The notes: a model not told the origin generated them from the sequence alone. Counted from the stretch's first letter, positions 1 to 9,025 are shown. The stretch: DNA of 64,000 nucleotides from Streptomyces abyssomicinicus (GCF_008974245.1 NZ_BBZI01000006.1:211954-275953); one strand, 5' to 3'. A program made the numbers and translations.

Positions 1-123
1 TACCCGCTCCCGCCGCTCTTTCCGGGGCACCTTCGCCACGGCGGTGTGGCCGGTTCGAGATCGAGAGGTGACCGTTCCGCCGTGCGGACGCCCGACCCTG
101 GACAGTGATGCGAGGGGGGCTCG

Positions 124-603
124 ATGAGACGTGGCCGGCTGGTCGCCGCGGTGTGCACGGTGCTGGCTCTGGGCGCGACGAACGGCTGCTCTCCCCCTTT
201 GTTGCCGCTGGTGGCGGTGCTCGAGCTGCCGACCGGGGGGCCCGCGGCGGTCCTCCGGCCGTGCGAGCGTGACCAGGACCACTCCATGACCGTGGAGCTG
301 CGCGACCAGGGCTGGGACGGCTGGCAGGCCCGCACGCGGAAGGCCGGGAGCGCGGTGTTCCGGCTTTTCTCGCCGCCCGACTCCTGGCAGGTCACCCGCA
401 CCGGCGAGCAGCGGCTGGTCCCCGGGGGTTCGTACGACCTCGAGTTCGCCGTGGAGTCCAGCGGCGGCTTCGTCGACCACCGCGGATTCCTCTACTCCTT
501 CAGCACCGCCGACCTCGCCTCGCTCCGCCCCGGTGAGGTCCTGACCGGCCAGGGAACGATGACGCGGGAGGAGTTCCTGGAGCAGGCGCTCGATCACTGC
601 TGA
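124..603 (+). CDS. putative secreted lipoprotein, unknown function
   Basis: The 159-residue product begins with a basic N-terminus and a hydrophobic stretch and reaches Cys22 in the context ATNGC, a loose lipobox, so export and lipid anchoring are likely but not certain. A GAGGGGG ribosome site sits a few bases before the ATG. The mature part has only two further cysteines (near residue 48 and at the C-terminus), which could form a disulfide. I recognise no domain. The gene runs the same way as the following esterase gene, about 140 bp upstream of it. The function is unknown. Confidence 0.7.
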   Translation: MRRGRLVAAVCTVLALGATNGCSPPLLPLVAVLELPTGGPAAVLRPCERDQDHSMTVELRDQGWDGWQARTRKAGSAVFRLFSPPDSWQVTRTGEQRLVPGGSYDLEFAVESSGGFVDHRGFLYSFSTADLASLRPGEVLTGQGTMTREEFLEQALDHC

Positions 604-741
604 CCATGGAACGGGTCGCAGGTGTGTGCGTGTGCACTGAATCTTGTTCCGCGCGTTCCCTGGTGGGGCGGGGCCCTTCTAGGGTGCTGGTCAGGCGGTG
701 CGGACGGTCGGGTCCGGCCGGGAGGGACAGGGGGCGCGGCG

Positions 742-1878
742 GTGGCCGGACTCAACGGGTATGTGGACGAGCGCTTCGCGGCGGTGCGGGAGGCCGCGGA
801 GGCGAACCTGGCGGTCGGCGCGGAGACCGGGCTGTCGGTGTACCTGGACATCGACGGGGAGCGGGTGATCGACCTGTGGGGCGGGCACGCCGACGCGGCG
901 CGGACCCGGCCCTGGGAGCGGGACACGGTCGTCAACGTGTGGTCCACGACCAAGACGGTGGCCTCGCTCGCCGCGTTGATGCTGGTGGACCGCGGGGAGC
1001 TGGACGTCGACGCCCCGGTGGCCAAGTACTGGCCGGAGTTCGCCACCGACGGCAAGGAGGGGGTGCTGGTCCGGCACGTGCTGAGCCACACCTCCGGGGT
1101 GTCCGGCTGGGCCGCGCCGTTCGACGTGGCGGACCTCTTCGACTGGGAGCGCTCGACGGCCCACCTGGCCGCGCAGGCCCCGTGGTGGACGCCGGGCGAG
1201 GGGTCCGGGTACCACCTGCTCAACTTCGGGCATCTGGTCGGCGAGGTGGTGCGGCGGGTCAGCGGGAAGCCGTTGAAGCGGTTCGTGGACGAGGAGATCT
1301 CGGGCCCGCTGGGCGCGGACTTCCGGATCGGCGCGCGGGAGGCGGACTGGGGGCGCTGCGCGGAGATCGTCCCTCCGCCGCCGATGCAGATCGACCCGGG
1401 CGCCGTCGACCCGCGGAGCGTGCTGGCGAAGACGCTGATGGGGGCGCCGCTGCGGGCGGAGATCGCGAACACTCCCCAGTGGCGGCTCGCCGACATCGGC
1501 GGGGCCAACGGCCACGGCAACGCGGCCTCGATCGCGCGGATCCTCTCCGTGGTCTCGCGCGGGGGCGAGGTGGACGGGGTGCGGCTGCTGTCGCCCGAGA
1601 CCATCGAGCTGATCTTCCGCGAGCAGGCTCACGGAGTCGACCAGGTGCTGGCGATCCCCCTGCGGTGGGGCATCGGGTACGCGCTGCCGGAGCCGGCGGG
1701 AGTGCCGTTCATCCCCGAGGGGCGGATCTGCTTCTGGGGCGGCTGGGGCGGTTCGCAGATCGTGATGGACCTGGAGCGGCGGATGACCTTCTGCTACGTG
1801 ATGAACGAGATGAAGGCGGGGCTGGTGGGGTCCGAGACGGGGGCGCAGTACCTGAACGCGGTGTACGCGGCGGTGTGA
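742..1878 (+). CDS. serine beta-lactamase-fold esterase (family VIII-like)
   Basis: This 378-residue protein of the beta-lactamase/DD-peptidase fold probably hydrolyses esters rather than beta-lactams. The nucleophile motif S-T-T-K lies at residues 68-71, HTSG near 116, a tyrosine (Y157-H-L) sits where class C enzymes have YxN, and a WGGWGG stretch lies near the C-terminus; this set is usual for family VIII esterases. There is no signal peptide, so it should be cytoplasmic. I chose the GTG at 742 because the family fold begins right after it; an in-frame ATG at 622 would add about 40 atypical residues. The substrate is unknown. Confidence 0.85.
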   Translation: MAGLNGYVDERFAAVREAAEANLAVGAETGLSVYLDIDGERVIDLWGGHADAARTRPWERDTVVNVWSTTKTVASLAALMLVDRGELDVDAPVAKYWPEFATDGKEGVLVRHVLSHTSGVSGWAAPFDVADLFDWERSTAHLAAQAPWWTPGEGSGYHLLNFGHLVGEVVRRVSGKPLKRFVDEEISGPLGADFRIGAREADWGRCAEIVPPPPMQIDPGAVDPRSVLAKTLMGAPLRAEIANTPQWRLADIGGANGHGNAASIARILSVVSRGGEVDGVRLLSPETIELIFREQAHGVDQVLAIPLRWGIGYALPEPAGVPFIPEGRICFWGGWGGSQIVMDLERRMTFCYVMNEMKAGLVGSETGAQYLNAVYAAV

Positions 1879-2545
1879 CCCACCCGGCCGGCCGCTCCTC
1901 GGCGCCCCGGGGGCGACCGGCCCCGGCGGGAGCGGCACGGCCGGGACCGGCAGCCACGCACGGCGCGCAACGCGGCGGTCCCGGCGGGGACCCGCCCCAC
2001 GGAACACGGCCGTCCCGGCAGGCACGGAGCGCCTGGCGCCCCGGAGCGGGGGTGACTGAGCCGGTACGCCGGACCGGGGGTGGCCGTACCGGGGACGCCG
2101 GAGCGAGGATGCCGGGCCGGGCCGCGCCAGAGCAGAGGCAGCGCAGCCGGAGACGCCTGGCCAGGCGCGCCGCAGCGCCGGTGACCGGGCCAGAGACACC
2201 GGAGCCAAGACACCGGGCCGGGCCACGCCACAGCAGAGGCAGCGCAGCCGGAGACGCCTGGCCAAGCGCGCCGCAGCGCCGGTGACCGGGCCAGAGACAC
2301 CGGAGCCAAGACACCGGGCCAGGCCACGCCAGAGCAAGCGCGGGGGTGACGGAGCCGGGACGCCGGGGCGGGGGTGGCCGAGCCTGGGACGCCGGAGCGA
2401 GGATGCCGGGCCGGGCGCGCCACGGCGGAGGCAGAGACGCCGGAGCGGCGGTGGCCGGGCCGGAGCGAGGATGCCGGGCCAGGTGCGCCGCAGCCGAGGT
2501 GGCGGAGCCGGGGACGCCCGGGTCGGGCGCGCCGGGCCGGGTGGG
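1879..2545. repeat. 667 bp repeat-rich gap between convergent genes
   Basis: This stretch between the converging esterase and secreted-protein genes is built of degenerate GC-rich repeats. Besides the exact 101 bp duplication listed separately, the phrase GGAGCGAGGATGCCGGGCC recurs near 2099, 2391 and 2463. Open frames exist on both strands, but their translations are Arg/Pro/Gly-rich and resemble no protein, so I call no gene here. Confidence 0.7.
2131..2332. repeat. 101 bp tandem duplication
   Basis: Two adjacent copies, 2131-2231 and 2232-2332, are almost identical: I see changes only at 2164/2265, 2220/2321 and the last base. The period of 101 bp is not a multiple of three. Flanking sequence contains weaker partial copies, so this looks like a recent expansion within an older repeat field. 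Confidence 0.9.
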
Positions 2546-3955
2546 TCAGAAGCCGCCGCCGAAGTCGCCGCCTCCGCCGAAGTCACCGCCGCCGCCGAAC
2601 CCGCCTCCGAAGTCACCGGAGTTGAAGTCGCCGCCGCTGAAGTCGCCGCCTTCGTGGCCGCCGGCGTACCCGTCCCCCCAGCCCGCCCCGTACGCGGGGC
2701 CGGCCATCATGCCGCCGAGCATGGTGCCCATCAGCAGCCCCGGCAGCAGCGCTCCGCCGAAGTAGCCGCCGGCCCACGGGCCGTAGGCGGGGCCCGCGTC
2801 CCAGTAGGGGCGGCGGTTGCCGTACCCGGTGTCGACCTCACGGATCATCGGCTCCAGCCCGTCCGCGAGCCGCGCCTGGTCGGCGGCGCAGACCGGCACC
2901 TCGCGGGCCGTGCCGCCGGGCGGCGTCCACCGGGCGTCGGCCACCGAGGGCCCGTGCCGGGGGTCGAAGAAGCAGGGGGCGCGCCGCTCCGGCAGCGGCC
3001 GGCCCTCCCGCCGCGCGGCCAGCACGGAGAGTGCGAACCGGCCGTCCTCCAGCGTCTCGGTGACGCCCTTGACGTCGTCCGGCCGCTTGGCGGCCGCCAT
3101 CTTCCGCTTGGCGTCCTCGTAGCTGTCCAGGGCCCGCGCGTAGTCCGCGCGCATCGCGTCGTCGGCTCCGGGCTCGGCCGGGTGGAAGTCCAGCCGGTCC
3201 AGTTCCTCGCCGTACGCGGTGATGTCCTCGTCGACGACGACCCTCAGCCGCTCCAGCGACTCCTTCTGCGCGGCCTCGGTCCGGCGGCGGCCCCGGCGGG
3301 ACACCACCAGCGCGCTGCCGCCGACCGCCGCGGCGAGCGCGCCGACGGTCACCAGGGCGCCCACGCCGTTGGCCTCGCCTGCCGTCCGGCCGGCGGGCGC
3401 CGAGCCGCTCATGGTGGCGACGGCCCGGTCGGTGAAGTCGTTCAGCTGCTGCGCGGCCGGCTCTCCGTCCACGCTGCGGGCCAGGTTGCTCACGGCCTGG
3501 CGGGACATCACCGACGAGTCCGCCCGGGCGTCGAAGCGGTCGCCCAGGCGTATGCCGTAGACACCGGTGACGCCGGTCGCGGCGCGCAGGTCTCCGAAGA
3601 TGTTGTCGGTCGGGTAGTCGGCCGGCAGGACGATCAGGAAGATCGGACGGCCGGACTCCTCGATCTGGTCGGTGAGCGCGTTCGCGTCGGCCCGCGAGAG
3701 CTGGTCGGACGCCTCGGGGTCGACGTAGACGGGGTTCTCCCGCAGCCGTTCGGCTATGTCGGATATCGGGGCGGCGGCCGGTGCGACGCTGAACTCCGCC
3801 GCGGCCACTGTCCCGGTGGGCGCGGCGGAGGCGAGGGGCACGCCGGTCACCAGGGTGGCCGACGTAGTGAGCAGCGTCGCCGCCACGAGGGAGGCCGGTC
3901 GCCCGAGGCGCCGGCGGGTCGGGGTGCCCTTCATACGTTCGAAGGTACGCCTCAT
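2546..3955 (-). CDS. secreted, membrane-anchored protein with Gly/Asp/Phe-rich tail
   Basis: The 469-residue product has a signal peptide ending near A-S-A-A-P (about residue 45), an extracytoplasmic domain to about 190, one membrane helix (about 190-215) followed by a basic stop-transfer stretch, a helical charged segment, and a C-terminal tail of GGDFGGG-type repeats from about residue 430. The N-terminal domain resembles those of actinobacterial membrane proteins of the Rv1476 type, which I infer from general pattern only. Met8 (3934) is an alternative start; neither start has a strong ribosome site. The gene is transcribed toward the repeat field. The function is unknown. Confidence 0.8.
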   Translation of the reverse strand: MRRTFERMKGTPTRRRLGRPASLVAATLLTTSATLVTGVPLASAAPTGTVAAAEFSVAPAAAPISDIAERLRENPVYVDPEASDQLSRADANALTDQIEESGRPIFLIVLPADYPTDNIFGDLRAATGVTGVYGIRLGDRFDARADSSVMSRQAVSNLARSVDGEPAAQQLNDFTDRAVATMSGSAPAGRTAGEANGVGALVTVGALAAAVGGSALVVSRRGRRRTEAAQKESLERLRVVVDEDITAYGEELDRLDFHPAEPGADDAMRADYARALDSYEDAKRKMAAAKRPDDVKGVTETLEDGRFALSVLAARREGRPLPERRAPCFFDPRHGPSVADARWTPPGGTAREVPVCAADQARLADGLEPMIREVDTGYGNRRPYWDAGPAYGPWAGGYFGGALLPGLLMGTMLGGMMAGPAYGAGWGDGYAGGHEGGDFSGGDFNSGDFGGGFGGGGDFGGGGDFGGGF

Positions 3956-4118
3956 GGCCCGAAAGGGTGAAATAGGTCACCCGAGGCCATAATGGGCACC
4001 CTCCCCGCGTGCACCGCGGGCCTCGGTCGCCGACGCGAGGGCCCGACGCGGGACCGGAGGGACCGACGGCGGGGTGCCGGACGGAGCGGCGGCCGGGTGC
4101 CGGACGAAGCGGCGGCGG

Positions 4119-4156
4119 AGGTCCTGCGCGGGCCCGCCCGGGTCCGCGCAGGACCT
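4119..4156 (-). terminator. hairpin downstream of cimA
   Basis: A perfect 13 bp inverted repeat (AGGTCCTGCGCGG at 4119-4131, its complement at 4144-4156) with a 12-base loop follows the cimA stop codon. There is no U-tract, as is common for Streptomyces terminators. A 23 bp imperfect tandem repeat (4072-4094, 4095-4117) lies just beyond it. Confidence 0.7.
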
Positions 4157-4189
4157 CGCCCCCGCCGCCCGTCCGGCGGCGGACCGCGC

Positions 4190-5803
4190 CTACGCGGGTG
4201 CGACCCCGGCGCGCAGCAGCCCGTAGGTGTAGGCGTCGGCGAGCGCCTGCCAGGAGGCGGCGATGACGTTGTCGGCGACCCCGACGGTGGACCACTCGGC
4301 GCGGCCGTCGGAGGTGGAGATCAGCACGCGCGTGGTGGAGTCGGTGCCGGAGCGGCCCTCGAGGATGCGGACCTTGTAGTCCACCAGGCCGATCTTGGCC
4401 AGCTCGGGGTAGATCCGCTCCAGGCCCGCGCGCAGCGCCCGGTCCAGCGCGTTGACCGGGCCGTTGCCCTCGCCGGCCGCGTGGATGGTCTCCCCCTTGG
4501 CGCGCAGCTTCACGGTGGCCTCGTTGGCGTGGCTGCCGTCGGGGCGGTCCTCGGTGATCGCGCGCCAGGACTCCACCTCGAAGTAGACCGGGGCGGTGCC
4601 GGCCTCGGCGCGCAGCAGCAGCTCGAAGCTGGCGTCGGCGGCCTCGTAGGTGTAGCCCTTGAGCTCCCGCTCCTTGACCCGCTCGACGACCCGGCCGACC
4701 AGCTCCCGGTCGCCGCCGAGGTCGATGCCGAGTTCCTTGCCCTTGAGCTCGACGGAGGCCCGGCCCGCCATGTCGGAGACGAGCATCCGCATGGTGTTGC
4801 CGACCTGCTCGGGGTCGATGTGCTGGTACAGGTCGGGGTCGACCTTGATGGCGGAGGCGTGCAGCCCGGCCTTGTGGGCGAAGGCGGAGACGCCGACGTA
4901 GGGCTGGTGGGTGGAGGGGGTGAGGTTGACGACCTCGGCGATGGCGTGGGAGATCCGGGTCATCTCACGGAGCTTGCCCTCGGGCAGGACCCGCTTGCCG
5001 TACTTGATCTCCAGCGCGGCGACGACCGGGAACAGGTTGGCGTTGCCGACCCGCTCGCCGTAGCCGTTGGCGGTGCACTGGACGTGGGTGGCGCCGGCGT
5101 CCACGGCCGCGAGGGTGTTGGCGACGGCGCAGCCGGTGTCGTCCTGGGCGTGGATGCCGAGGCGGGCGTCGCCCTTGTCGGTGCGCACGGCGGCGAGGAC
5201 GGTGGAGACCACCGAGTGGATCTGGGCGGGGAGCAGGCCGCCGTTGGTGTCGCACAGGACGACCACGTCGGCGCCGGCCTCCGCGGCGGTGCGGACCACG
5301 GCCGTGGCGTACTCGGGGTTGGCCCGGTAGCCGTCGAAGAAGTGCTCGCAGTCGACGAAGACCCGGCGGCCGGCCGCCCGGAGGTGGGCGACGGTGTCGC
5401 GGACCATCTCGAGGTTCTCGTCCAGGGTGGTGCGCAGGGCCAGTTCCACGTGGCGGTCGTGGGCCTTGGCGACCAGGGTGATCACGTCCGCGCCGGAGTC
5501 CAGGAGCGCCTTGACCTGGGGGTCGTCCGCCGCCGATCCGCCGGCCCGGCGCGTCGCGCCGAAGGCGACCAGCTGGGCGTGGCGGAAGTCGATCTCCTCA
5601 CGGGCGCGGGCGAAGAACTCGGTGTCGCGCGGGTTGGCACCGGGCCAGCCGCCCTCGATGAACCCCACGCCGAACTCGTCCAGGTGGCGCGCGATGGCCA
5701 GCTTGTCGGAGACGGTGAGGTTGATGCCCTCCCGCTGGGCGCCGTCGCGCAGCGTGGTGTCGAAGACGTGGAAGGCGTCGTCGGGTCGGCTGGTTTCCGT
5801 CAT
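4190..5803 (-). CDS. cimA: citramalate synthase (2-isopropylmalate synthase family)
   Basis: The enzyme condenses acetyl-CoA with pyruvate to (R)-citramalate, the threonine-independent entry to 2-oxobutyrate and isoleucine. The 537 residues start with the DTTLRDGAQREG active-site motif (15-26), carry HAQDD near 210 and GYGERVGN near 237 typical of the DRE-TIM metallolyase family, and end in a LeuA-type allosteric domain. The form of the DTTLRDG region and the length fit the CimA group better than LeuA. The ATG is preceded by CAGGAG with 8 nt spacing. It is a single-gene unit with an attenuator upstream. The main alternative is an isopropylmalate or homocitrate synthase paralogue. Confidence 0.9.
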   Translation of the reverse strand: MTETSRPDDAFHVFDTTLRDGAQREGINLTVSDKLAIARHLDEFGVGFIEGGWPGANPRDTEFFARAREEIDFRHAQLVAFGATRRAGGSAADDPQVKALLDSGADVITLVAKAHDRHVELALRTTLDENLEMVRDTVAHLRAAGRRVFVDCEHFFDGYRANPEYATAVVRTAAEAGADVVVLCDTNGGLLPAQIHSVVSTVLAAVRTDKGDARLGIHAQDDTGCAVANTLAAVDAGATHVQCTANGYGERVGNANLFPVVAALEIKYGKRVLPEGKLREMTRISHAIAEVVNLTPSTHQPYVGVSAFAHKAGLHASAIKVDPDLYQHIDPEQVGNTMRMLVSDMAGRASVELKGKELGIDLGGDRELVGRVVERVKERELKGYTYEAADASFELLLRAEAGTAPVYFEVESWRAITEDRPDGSHANEATVKLRAKGETIHAAGEGNGPVNALDRALRAGLERIYPELAKIGLVDYKVRILEGRSGTDSTTRVLISTSDGRAEWSTVGVADNVIAASWQALADAYTYGLLRAGVAPA

Positions 5804-5903
5804 GGCAGGAACTCCTGAACTGGTCGTCTCGGTCGGACCGGAAGAACCGGCGCCACCGCCCTCGAATGCCGCACGCCCTCCGTTTCGGCCGCGGGTGGGG
5901 CCG

Positions 5904-5935
5904 AAACAAAGAAAACCCCTCGCGGGTGCGAGAGG
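5904..5935 (-). terminator. intrinsic terminator (attenuator) in the cimA leader
   Basis: On the minus strand an 8 bp stem (arms 5928-5935 and 5916-5923, one G-U pair) with a 4-base loop is followed by TTTTCTTTGTTT. A U-run of this kind is rare at this GC content and lies about 100 nt before the cimA start codon, so it can only act as a leader terminator. A second 9 bp hairpin (GTTTCGGCC, 5882-5890 with 5899-5907) follows at once. Confidence 0.8.
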
Positions 5936-5938
5936 TCT

Positions 5939-6009
5939 GCGCGCGGGTCGACGACGAGGGTGACCACGCGTACGGGGTACGTACGGGCGGTCACTGCGGA
6001 CCGGCGCGC
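5939..6009 (-). promoter_or_regulatory. cimA: cimA attenuator control region
   Basis: Bases 5999-6009, inside the leader-peptide codons, are complementary at 10 of 11 positions to 5939-5949, which nearly abut the terminator stem. Between them 5960-5994 can fold as a pause hairpin (GTGACC with GGTCAC, and CGTACG with CGTACG) that covers the leader stop codon. The ilvB leader has the same plan. I infer that ribosome position on the leader selects between these foldings and the terminator. Confidence 0.6.
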
Positions 6010-6026
6010 CTGCTGCCGATAATCAT
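5991..6026 (-). CDS. cimA leader peptide (MIIGSRRAGPQ)
   Basis: An 11-codon reading frame with two successive isoleucine codons (ATT ATC) right after the start, ending 55 nt before the terminator stem; the ilvB leader ends 54 nt before its terminator. ATT is a rare codon in such genomes. Isoleucine is the pathway end product, so stalling at these codons when charged tRNA-Ile is scarce would favour read-through into cimA. There is no clear ribosome site; a CAGACT -10-like hexamer lies at 6048-6053, which would give a short untranslated region. Confidence 0.6.
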   Translation of the reverse strand: MIIGSRRAGPQ

Positions 6027-6122
6027 GGCGAACGAGGGCACGGCGTCAGTCTGGCACAGACGCCCCACGACCGGCCGGGTGTCTCAGGATACGGGCGAAC
6101 CGTCCCACGCCGGGGCGTTCGC

Positions 6123-6187
6123 CCCGGATGACGACGACGGCCCCGGGGAGTGCGGGACACTCCCCGGGGCCGTCGTCGTCATCCGGG
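6123..6187. terminator. 29 bp perfect inverted repeat after ilvE
   Basis: Arms 6123-6151 and 6159-6187 are perfectly complementary around a 7-base loop. The element follows the ilvE stop codon and lies before the cimA promoter region, so it should terminate ilvE transcription. It has no U-tail, and being symmetric it would work from both sides. Confidence 0.85.
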
Positions 6188-6275
6188 CCCCGGACCGGGC
6201 CCGGTGCGCCTGGCGGGGCGGACGGGCCCCGTGGGGCGGACGGGCCTGCCCGGGCCGGACGGGCCTGGCGGGGCC

Positions 6276-7370
6276 TCAGCAGACCTTGTGCATCCAGCCG
6301 TGCTTGTCCTCGGCCGTGCCGCGCTGGATGTCCAGCAGGGCGTCGCGCAGGCGCAGGGTGACCTCGCCCGGCTCGCCGGTGCCGTGCTTCCACTCGGCGC
6401 CGCTGCTGCGCTTGACCGTGCCGACCGGGGTGATCACTGCGGCCGTGCCGCAGGCGAAGACCTCCTTGAGGGCGCCGCTCTCGGCGTCCGCCTGCCACTG
6501 GTCGACGGAGACCTTCCCCTCCTCGGGGGCGAGGCCGAGGTCCTGGGCGACCGACAGCAGGGAGTCGCGGGTGACGCCCTCCAGGATGGAGCCGCTGAGC
6601 GACGGGGTGACGATCCGGTCCTCGTAGACGAAGTACAGGTTCATGCCGCCGAGCTCCTCGATCCACCGGCGCTCGATGGCGTCGAGGTAGCAGACCTGGT
6701 CGCAGCCCACCTTGGCGGCCTCGGCCTGCGCCATCAGGGAGGCCGCGTAGTTGCCGCCGGTCTTGGCGTCGCCCATGCCGCCCGGGACCGCGCGGACGTG
6801 CTCCTCGGCGACCCAGATGGAGACCGGCTTCACGCCGCCCGGGAAGTAGGCGCCGGCCGGGGAGGCGATGACCAGGAAGAGGTACTCCTTGGCCGGACGG
6901 ACGCCCAGCCCCACCTCGGTGGCGATCATGAACGGCCGCAGGTACAGGGACTCCTCGCCGCCGTGCGCCGGGACCCACGCCTCGTCCTGGCGGACCAGCA
7001 CGTCACAGGCCTCGATGAAGGTCTCGACCGGCAGCTCCGGCATGGCCAGGCGGCGGGCGGATGCCTGGAAGCGGCGGGCGTTCTTCTCGGGGCGGAAGAT
7101 GCCCACCGAGCCGTCGGCGCGGCGGTACGCCTTGAGGCCCTCGAAGATCTCCTGCGCGTAGTGCAGGGTCATGTTGGCCGGGTCGAGGGAGAGCGGGCCG
7201 TACGGGACGAGTTCGGCGTCGTGCCAGCCGCGCCCCTCGGTCCACTTGATCGTCACCATGTGGTCGGTGAAGTGGCGGCCGAACCCGGGGCTGGCCAGGA
7301 TCGCCTCCCGCTCGGCCGCGGGCAGCGGGTGCGAGGTGGGCTTGAGCTCGATCGTGGGCGTCGTCGTCAT
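6276..7370 (-). CDS. ilvE: branched-chain amino acid aminotransferase
   Basis: This PLP enzyme of fold class IV exchanges amino groups between glutamate and the 2-oxo acids of valine, leucine and isoleucine, the last biosynthetic step and the first of catabolism. The 364 residues are usual for the actinobacterial group. The PLP lysine is Lys203 in [13 protein letters not shown], followed by [18 protein letters not shown] and the phosphate-binding region near [12 protein letters not shown]. The gene stands alone between cimA and leuB. A 39-codon upstream frame (GTG at 7489) ends TGATG on the start codon, which may couple translation. Confidence 0.95.
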   Translation of the reverse strand: MTTTPTIELKPTSHPLPAAEREAILASPGFGRHFTDHMVTIKWTEGRGWHDAELVPYGPLSLDPANMTLHYAQEIFEGLKAYRRADGSVGIFRPEKNARRFQASARRLAMPELPVETFIEACDVLVRQDEAWVPAHGGEESLYLRPFMIATEVGLGVRPAKEYLFLVIASPAGAYFPGGVKPVSIWVAEEHVRAVPGGMGDAKTGGNYAASLMAQAEAAKVGCDQVCYLDAIERRWIEELGGMNLYFVYEDRIVTPSLSGSILEGVTRDSLLSVAQDLGLAPEEGKVSVDQWQADAESGALKEVFACGTAAVITPVGTVKRSSGAEWKHGTGEPGEVTLRLRDALLDIQRGTAEDKHGWMHKVC

Positions 7371-7489
7371 CAGCAGAACTGTCCTTCACCGTTGTAGTGA
7401 CGGGCCGCGTTTCCGCTCGTCCTTGCCGCCGGGGTCCGGAGGTCCGGTGAGGGGACGTCCGGTCGGCGCCCTCGTCGACGCGACTCCAC

Positions 7490-7500
7490 GTTCGATTATC
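7490..7500 (-). promoter_or_regulatory. -10 element upstream of ilvE
   Basis: Minus-strand GATAAT at 7495-7500 is a close match to the vegetative -10 consensus, about 120 nt before the ilvE ATG. No good -35 is seen. The transcript would start at about the GTG (7489) of the 39-codon upstream frame. The gap 7371-7634 holds no U-tailed terminator, so there is no sign of an attenuator here. Confidence 0.4.
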
Positions 7501-7634
7501 GCAAGAGGGTGCCCGGTGAAGGAACGGTGCGGGGTCGAGACCCTGCGTTTCGATGGTGGCACCCGGCGGGACATGGCGGAAGCCGCCGGGTGCGAGGTGC
7601 TCCCGGCGGCTTTCGAAAGGTGGGCGGGCCGGGG

Positions 7635-8678
7635 TCAGCCGGCTACTCGGGCGGCGAGCGCGTCGCCGATCTCCTCGGTGGAGCGGGCGGCGAGAGCCAC
7701 GCGCTCGACCAGGTCGGCGGCGACGGCGTCGTCGATGCGCGCCGCCTCGGCGTCGTACCCGAGGTGGCGCAGCAGGAGGGCGACGGACAGGACGGTGGCC
7801 GTGGGGTCGGCCTTGCCCTGGCCGGCGATGTCCGGGGCCGAGCCGTGGACCGGCTCGAACATGGACGGGTACGCACCGCTCGGGTTGATGTTGCCCGAGG
7901 CGGCCACGCCGATTCCGCCGGAGACGGCGGCGGCGAGGTCGGTGACGATGTCGCCGAAGAGGTTGTCGGTGACGATCACGTCGAAGCGCTCCGGCTGGGT
8001 GACCAGGTAGATGGTCGCCGCGTCGACGTGCATGTACTCGGTGGTGACCTCGGGGAACTCCTGGGCGACCCGGTTGAACACGTCGGTCCACAGGTGGCCG
8101 GCGAAGGTCAGCACGTTGTTCTTGTGGATCAGCGCGAGCTTCTTGCGCGGGCGGGCCTGGGCGCGGGCGAAGGCGTCACGGACCACGCGCTCGACGCCGT
8201 ACGCGGTGTTCACCGAGACCTCGGTGGCGACCTCGTGCTCGGTGCCCTTGCGGATGGTTCCGCCGTTGCCCGTGTACGGGCCCTCGGTGCCCTCGCGGAC
8301 CACGACGAAGTCGATCTCCGGCTCGCCGGCCAGCGGGGTGGCGACACCCGGCAGGAGCTTGGACGGGCGGAGGTTGACGTGGTGGTCGAAGGCGAAGCGG
8401 AGCTTGAGCAGGAAGCCGCGCTCCAGGACGCCCGAGGGGACGGACGGGTCGCCGATGGCGCCGAGCAGGATGGCGTCGTGCCCCTTGAGGGCGGCCAGGT
8501 CCGCGTCGGTGAGGGTCTCACCGGTGGCGTGGTAGCGGCGTGCGCCGAAGTCGTACTCCGTGGTCTCCAGCTTCACATCCTGCGGGAGGACGGCGGAGAG
8601 GACCTTGAGGCCTTCGGCCACGACTTCCTGCCCGATGCCGTCACCGGGGATCACTGCGAGATCGATGCTGCGAGACAT
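7635..8678 (-). CDS. leuB: 3-isopropylmalate dehydrogenase
   Basis: It oxidises and decarboxylates 3-isopropylmalate to 2-oxoisocaproate, the leucine precursor, with NAD+. At 347 residues it matches the short actinobacterial LeuB type. Visible are the nucleotide-fold start [11 protein letters not shown] (9-19), the [13 protein letters not shown] substrate region near 124, the conserved lysine in IHKNNVLTF, and the [12 protein letters not shown] metal-binding segment near 230. The gene stands alone, some 260 bp upstream of ilvE and in the same direction. An AAGGTG ribosome site precedes the ATG. Confidence 0.95.
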   Translation of the reverse strand: MSRSIDLAVIPGDGIGQEVVAEGLKVLSAVLPQDVKLETTEYDFGARRYHATGETLTDADLAALKGHDAILLGAIGDPSVPSGVLERGFLLKLRFAFDHHVNLRPSKLLPGVATPLAGEPEIDFVVVREGTEGPYTGNGGTIRKGTEHEVATEVSVNTAYGVERVVRDAFARAQARPRKKLALIHKNNVLTFAGHLWTDVFNRVAQEFPEVTTEYMHVDAATIYLVTQPERFDVIVTDNLFGDIVTDLAAAVSGGIGVAASGNINPSGAYPSMFEPVHGSAPDIAGQGKADPTATVLSVALLLRHLGYDAEAARIDDAVAADLVERVALAARSTEEIGDALAARVAG

Positions 8679-8940
8679 GTCGGCACCTTAGTGGGTCGTC
8701 CCAAGGAGTGGCCCGCACCATCCGCCATACGGACAGCCGGCACCGTGACGTGCGGTTTCACTCACCCCCTGCGACCGGGCCATGCCCTCACCGGACCGTT
8801 CGCCGGGCCGGAGGACGGCGCCGTGAGGCTCCGCGGACCCCGCCGCACGCTTCGGGGGAGCCGCGACGCTCACCGGCCCGACCGGAAGCCGGGTCGGCAA
8901 ACCGGCCGCCAAGGCCGACGACCACGCTCGGGCCGCCGGG

Positions 8941-8996
8941 AGGCCGGGAGGCCGGGAGGCCGGGAGGCCGGGAGGCCGGGAGGCCGGGAGGCCGGG
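8941..8996. repeat. 8 bp tandem repeat, seven perfect copies
   Basis: AGGCCGGG is repeated seven times without a change, with partial units on either side. It lies in the 347 bp stretch 8679-9025 between leuB and the small gene, where I see no other gene. The number of units may vary between strains. Confidence 0.95.
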
Positions 8997-9025
8997 AGAT
9001 GGAGGGCGGGAAACCGGGGGCGGGG

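Noticed and set aside
691..2616. 641-codon minus-strand frame over the esterase and repeat field
   Set aside because: Arg/Pro-rich translation; the esterase motifs on the plus strand are unambiguous and the rest is repeats.
3992..5818. 608-codon frame antisense to cimA
   Set aside because: Gly/Val/Asp-rich translation without domain similarity; shadow of cimA.
5800..5994. 64-codon frame across the cimA leader, GTG start, overlapping cimA by ATGA
   Set aside because: It reads through the terminator and both hairpins, has no ribosome site, and the Ile-Ile leader peptide with ilvB-like spacing explains the region better.
8937..9000. Possible CRISPR-like array
   Set aside because: The 8 bp units are contiguous, with no spacers; it is a simple tandem repeat.
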